The notes under the pieces were generated by a model. That model was not told where the DNA came from. It was given only the letters and a program-made list of their open reading frames with translations, and made no database searches. A DNA stretch of 64,000 nucleotides. It comes from Angiostrongylus vasorum. Lineage: Eukaryota; Nematoda; Chromadorea; Rhabditida; Metastrongylidae. Shown here piece by piece: positions 61,301-64,000 of the stretch (the first letter of the stretch is position 1; each line of letters begins with the position of its first letter). The stretch covers positions 820,501 to 884,500 of the forward strand of contig JADANN010000144.1 of NCBI GenBank assembly GCA_018806985.1. The letters run 5' to 3'. The position numbers were made by a program, and so were the translations under genes.

Positions 61301-63097
61301 CCCTGTAACACACACATAGAATTGATCTTCGCGCCCATGGCCCACAAAAGCCTTCCATCCCTCCGAGGTCGGCAATTTGGTACCAGATTTGTCTTGGAGA
61401 TAGCAGCACTGGCTCGATACACCGGTGAGGCCACCCGCGAGCCACTGTAAAGGCCAGAATATGCATTCAGTTACCTCCGAACGATGACTAATGAAGTCGA
61501 ATGCATGGCGCATCCCTGAAGGGATTGACCAACGCCGAGAGCTTTATCCCTTTTTTTTATTTAAAACACCGAAAACTATGAGCAATAGAAAAAAAACTTG
61601 AGAAAGAGTTTGAACAGAATGAAAGTATTGGCTGGAAGTACTCCACATTAGTACCTAATAATATGGCAAGAGAAAATAAAACAATGTGATTTTAGAGTGC
61701 AACCTAATTTTTCCTTACCATACTAACTCGCTGGTCTGACTACCGGAATTGGATTTCTCACATAAGTCGTGCACTTTGTAGCTGGGATCGTACCAAAGTG
61801 ATTTGAAAACATTCTCATCCTCTCTGAAATATTCTTCAACTTCATTTCACTTCTTCCATGACTTCTGCTTTCCGTTCCCTGTCGTACACAAGTTTTCAAC
61901 TAATCTGAGGTTTATAGCAAACGAAAGGGGTCTCGATCAACAAACAGCCCTTCTCTAGCTTTTGAAATAACTGCTCTTTCACTTCTTCAGATAACCATTT
62001 CAGGAGCTTAGTCATATTAGAGTTGAACCACTTAAAAATACATTCTTAAGCGATTTTTTTTCGTAAATTCCTTGAGAAGTTGGAATTTTCTAAATCTTCG
62101 TCACTGACCCTCCAACGGATAACCCTCTCAGTGGAAGAATGGTCTAAGAGTCGTGGCGCTGTGAACACGGCTAACCCACTTCCAATGTAGGAAACATCCA
62201 CTACGATTGAGCATAATTTCATAATGTCAGGAAAGGCGTAAAATTACATTTGAAGTCAGAAAACGTTGCAGTTAAAGGCATATGAAACCTAACCGGATGC
62301 CTGCCAAGAGTCGGATTTTCTACGGAATACCTTAATAGGTGTAGATTTTAACGGAAAACAAAGGATCATATCTTTAGGAATATCGATTGTTCGCCGTCAG
62401 TTAAATTCCACGACAATCAATATACGAAGAGATCAGCTGAAACTATGCCAAAGAGGACGAAGAGAAAAAAAACAAACTCATGCTCTAGGACATCTCTCGC
62501 TGACGACAAAAAGTTGTTGGTGAACTTCTGCAGTGGCTCGGACACCTCACCTTTATCGATCGGCTTTGGCTGAATAGGTTCTGCATAATTTTTTTGTAAG
62601 ATCACAAAAAATGATTCATAAGGAAAGCGTCATGAAAAAATATGACCGTATAGACGAATACCACTTGTTTAGACTGTAGTTCTACCGTTGCTTTTTGCAG
62701 AGCATTAGATAATTACAACTTTCCTGAGATATTTGCAAAACTCCGGATCGCTGGTGTCTGTGGTGGGGACCGAATGCGCTATTACCCTTTCCGGGTACTA
62801 ACGCGTACACCACCACACCATGTGGGCCCTTTTGTTTCGCCCCCTGCCATCAAAAAAATAGTAGGCAGCAAATAAAAGTTGACGAAATTAGATAACTACC
62901 TAGTTTACAAAACTGCCAAGCATCTGATCGTTATTAACTACCTGCATGTCGGGAAAAAGTGCATCGAACGATTCGTCGAATGCAGACGGTCGGAATGTTT
63001 TTCTAGAATGATCGGCCACATGATTCGCTTTAACATCCGATGATTGTGAACAGCAGATAGTGACAAGGCAACACGATAAAATCAGAGACGCAGACAT
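52325..63097 (-). CDS. Cys-loop ligand-gated channel, probably anion-selective (M4 not located)
   Basis: Pentameric neurotransmitter-gated channel subunit. Sure exons: 57727-57643, 57454-57325, 56694-56612, 56417-56262, 54435-54355, 53584-53451, 53386-53216, then 52682-52656 (27 nt) and 52477-52325. They read DFEVDMYLAMGWFDRRLAHN, MWHPDLYFVN, the 13-residue Cys loop (CMMDLKLFPIDHQEC), a second Cys pair (EKCAGPYP and YWSCLRAY), M1 HIIQTYIPTGMLVSI, M2 with the PAR motif (SPARISLTITSLLTL) that marks anion channels, and M3 KALDIWLTFSQALIFL. Five upstream exons all in phase 0 (63097-62942 with signal peptide, 62580-62551, 62030-61923, 61819-61724, 59102-59016) are tentatively joined as an unusually long N-terminal region. 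No M4 was found, so the last exon may be misread. Closest group is uncertain (ACC/LGC-46-like). Confidence 0.82.
53840..54210 (+). repeat. R4 copy in a channel-gene intron
   Basis: Near full length, ending CACGATGAGGCGGTAAACAT, the same end as the 11.4-kb copy. Confidence 0.65.
54820..55150 (-). repeat. SINE-D copy in a channel-gene intron
   Basis: Contains ATTCGTTTCCTCGCATCCAT and a CCCGAAGGGATGGGGAGGCT block. Confidence 0.6.
55605..55860 (-). repeat. SINE-B copy in a channel-gene intron
   Basis: Inverted relative to the copy at 55.96 kb. Confidence 0.6.
55960..56125 (+). repeat. SINE-B copy in a channel-gene intron
   Basis: Lies about 140 bp from the channel exon that ends at 56262. Confidence 0.6.
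57025..57305 (+). repeat. SINE-D copy in a channel-gene intron
   Basis: Ends AAATAAAAAATAAGAAGTAA about 15 bp from the channel exon at 57325. Confidence 0.6.
57819..57888. repeat. 35-bp direct tandem repeat, two units
   Basis: 57819-57853 and 57854-57888 are identical except for one base (CAGCTGTGG against CAGTTGTGG). It lies about 90 bp upstream of a channel exon. Confidence 0.9.
58230..58475 (+). repeat. SINE-D copy, diverged
   Basis: Core GGGAGAATCGACTTAGCCAT; directly followed by a SINE-A. Confidence 0.5.
58490..58757 (+). repeat. SINE-A copy in a channel-gene intron
   Basis: Head GTGTGTAGCGCAGTGGTCAG; ends AAAGTCGGGAGC followed by a T-rich run. Confidence 0.65.
59195..59555 (+). repeat. 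SINE-D copy in a channel-gene intron
   Basis: Head CAAGTGGCGCATTGGTAGTA, box GCCGGATCGACTCC and core AATCGACTCGACCAGAATGA. Confidence 0.6.
59565..59810. repeat. AAT/AAC-rich low-complexity tract
   Basis: Imperfect runs of AATAATAATACC-like triplets on the plus strand inside a channel-gene intron. No gene. Confidence 0.7.
60010..60300 (+). repeat. SINE-C copy fused to a tail of opposite sense
   Basis: Left tail TTTTATTTACTGCCCACTGT, right unit with GTTGATGTAGTGGCTTGCAC and ATCGCAGGTTCGGG. Confidence 0.55.
60360..60625 (+). mobile_element. RTE-clade LINE 3' fragment (second copy)
   Basis: Same C-terminal segment as at 13.9 kb, with shared text such as GATGGTCAGAGTT, GCTCAACGAGTC and AGCGAGCAGAA-CCACTGGGCTA. 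It is frame-shifted and dead. It lies inside an intron of the channel gene, opposite to that gene. Confidence 0.7.
61275..61550 (+). repeat. SINE-A copy in a channel-gene intron
   Basis: Head GTGTGGCGCAGAGGTCGGAG. The tail CAACGCCGAGAGCTTTATCC is followed by a T run. Confidence 0.7.
62715..62885 (-). repeat. SINE-B copy beside the channel signal-peptide exon
   Basis: On its right, CTGCCATCAAAAAAATAGTA and GGCAGCAAATAAAAG show a tail in the opposite direction, so two units are joined head to head. Confidence 0.6.
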
Positions 63098-63331
63098 GCC
63101 ATCTCAGATCACTAAATTTTGATCTACCTTTGATCGATATTAGCTATTGTCGCTGTCTGAAATTGTCGAAAAACATGAAGCGTCAAACAAATATCTATTT
63201 TTACTTCAGAAGGAAACAACAAAGATTGTAGAAGAAATGCAGCAACACTGGAGCAACACTTTTGGAAAGTCGACTTTATTTAACATAGGCACGAAAAATC
63301 AATATTTTTGTATTCATAGCTTAGTTGAGCG

Positions 63332-63570
63332 CTTTTTATAGAAGTCTTTATTCTGGCTAACGCTTTGGTGCCTTCGTCTTCTTTTAAGCGGCAATGAGTC
63401 AGGTTGTTTTTGTCTACAGCCGTTCGTCCTTGAGATATTTGTGTCTTCATATTCTTATCCAGAAGAGCCCAGTCGAGTGGAGCACCGCTCGAATGGAGTA
63501 TCCTCAGTTGGTTCTGAGGAAGGCAGAAGGCGCTGAAGCGTCAGCCACAATAGAAAGTTTTGTAGCAACA
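63332..63570. repeat. Diverged foldback element
   Basis: TTTATTCTGGCTAACGCTTT on the left pairs roughly with AAGCGTCAGCCACAATAGAA on the right; same design as the 19.1-kb element. Confidence 0.5.
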
Positions 63571-63799
63571 CCGAGTAAAATTATGAGTATGAAAAGTACT
63601 GAGCGTTGCTGGGAAAACACCTCGAACTAAACACTACTGTACTGACTTATGCAAAAAACTTCTGTATTCATTTGTGAGTGAGTATCACGAGACTAAGTTC
63701 TTCCTATTCTATGGCAAAAATAGATTATCCTTTTTACCTCGTTTAAGCCTACAAATGAAAAATCACTTAGCAGTACTAAAATACATCCAAAAATGAGGG

Positions 63800-64000
63800 A
63801 GAGAGCGGATGGCGCAGTAATAGTGAACCCTTTGATTACGTGGACGAATTGACCCACCGAGGCGATGGTCCGAACCCGTCCCGAGCCTACTATACCTCTC
63901 ATTACCCCCAAATCTGCGGACTGGTGCCAAACTTGTCGGGTATCTCAGCATTCAAGGGAGAAACGACTTGACTAGCATTCAACGACATTCACGACGAAAA
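63800..64000 (+). repeat. SINE-D copy cut by the window edge
   Basis: Head GGATGGCGCAGTAATAGTGA and core ACGACTTGACTAGCATTCAA; continues past base 64000. Confidence 0.6.

Larger units (their letters stand above)
63098..64000. other. Region upstream of the channel gene
   Basis: Probable promoter side of the minus-strand channel gene. Holds a diverged foldback and a SINE-D; 63.15-63.33 and 63.58-63.80 kb show nothing I can name. Confidence 0.45.

Overview
The window looks like nuclear DNA of a clade V parasitic nematode, probably a strongylid or hookworm relative (inference). The evidence is a worm-type ryanodine receptor, a ucp-4-type mitochondrial carrier, a nematode-style Cys-loop channel, TTTCAG-like splice acceptors, many short exons in long introns, and very dense small repeats. 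There is no operon-like bacterial structure, no CRISPR array, and no tRNA or rRNA gene that I trust.

Layout. 0.1-5.3 kb (+): the last exons of a ryanodine receptor gene. 6.5-13.3 kb (-): a complete eight-exon taspase-1 (threonine aspartase) gene, with a dead mariner transposase on the opposite strand in its first intron. 13.3-17.8 kb: intergenic, with an RTE-type LINE tail, SINEs and a tandem duplication, one unit of which carries a SINE insertion. 17.8-22.6 kb (+): a complete seven-exon ucp-4 orthologue. 24.7-25.5 kb (-): a small unrecognised spliced gene. 27.4-33.1 kb (+): a complete eleven-exon COQ6 gene for ubiquinone synthesis. 33.1-38.2 kb: intergenic with a large foldback and one unrecognised pair of possible exons. 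38.2-44.0 kb (+): threonine dehydratase, lacking its first and last exons in my reading and with two apparent one-base insertions in one exon. 44.0-52.3 kb: repeats and AT microsatellites. 52.3-63.1 kb (-): a Cys-loop ligand-gated channel gene, M1 to M3 clear, M4 not found.

The genes are unrelated single loci on both strands. Two act in mitochondria (UCP4-type carrier, COQ6) and two are excitable-cell channels (RyR, Cys-loop), but nothing in the sequence ties them into one pathway. All exon joins were derived by hand by keeping the reading frame across donor and acceptor sites. Three of about fifty introns use a GC donor.

The strongest unexplained structure is the repeat load. Four tRNA-like SINE families (called SINE-A to SINE-D here) total about fifty copies. 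A further dispersed repeat (R4, about 400 bp) has seven or eight copies, and there are several foldback elements. SINE-B and SINE-C share the same 3' tail, which can form a short terminal stem-loop. I saw no clearly novel multi-gene system.
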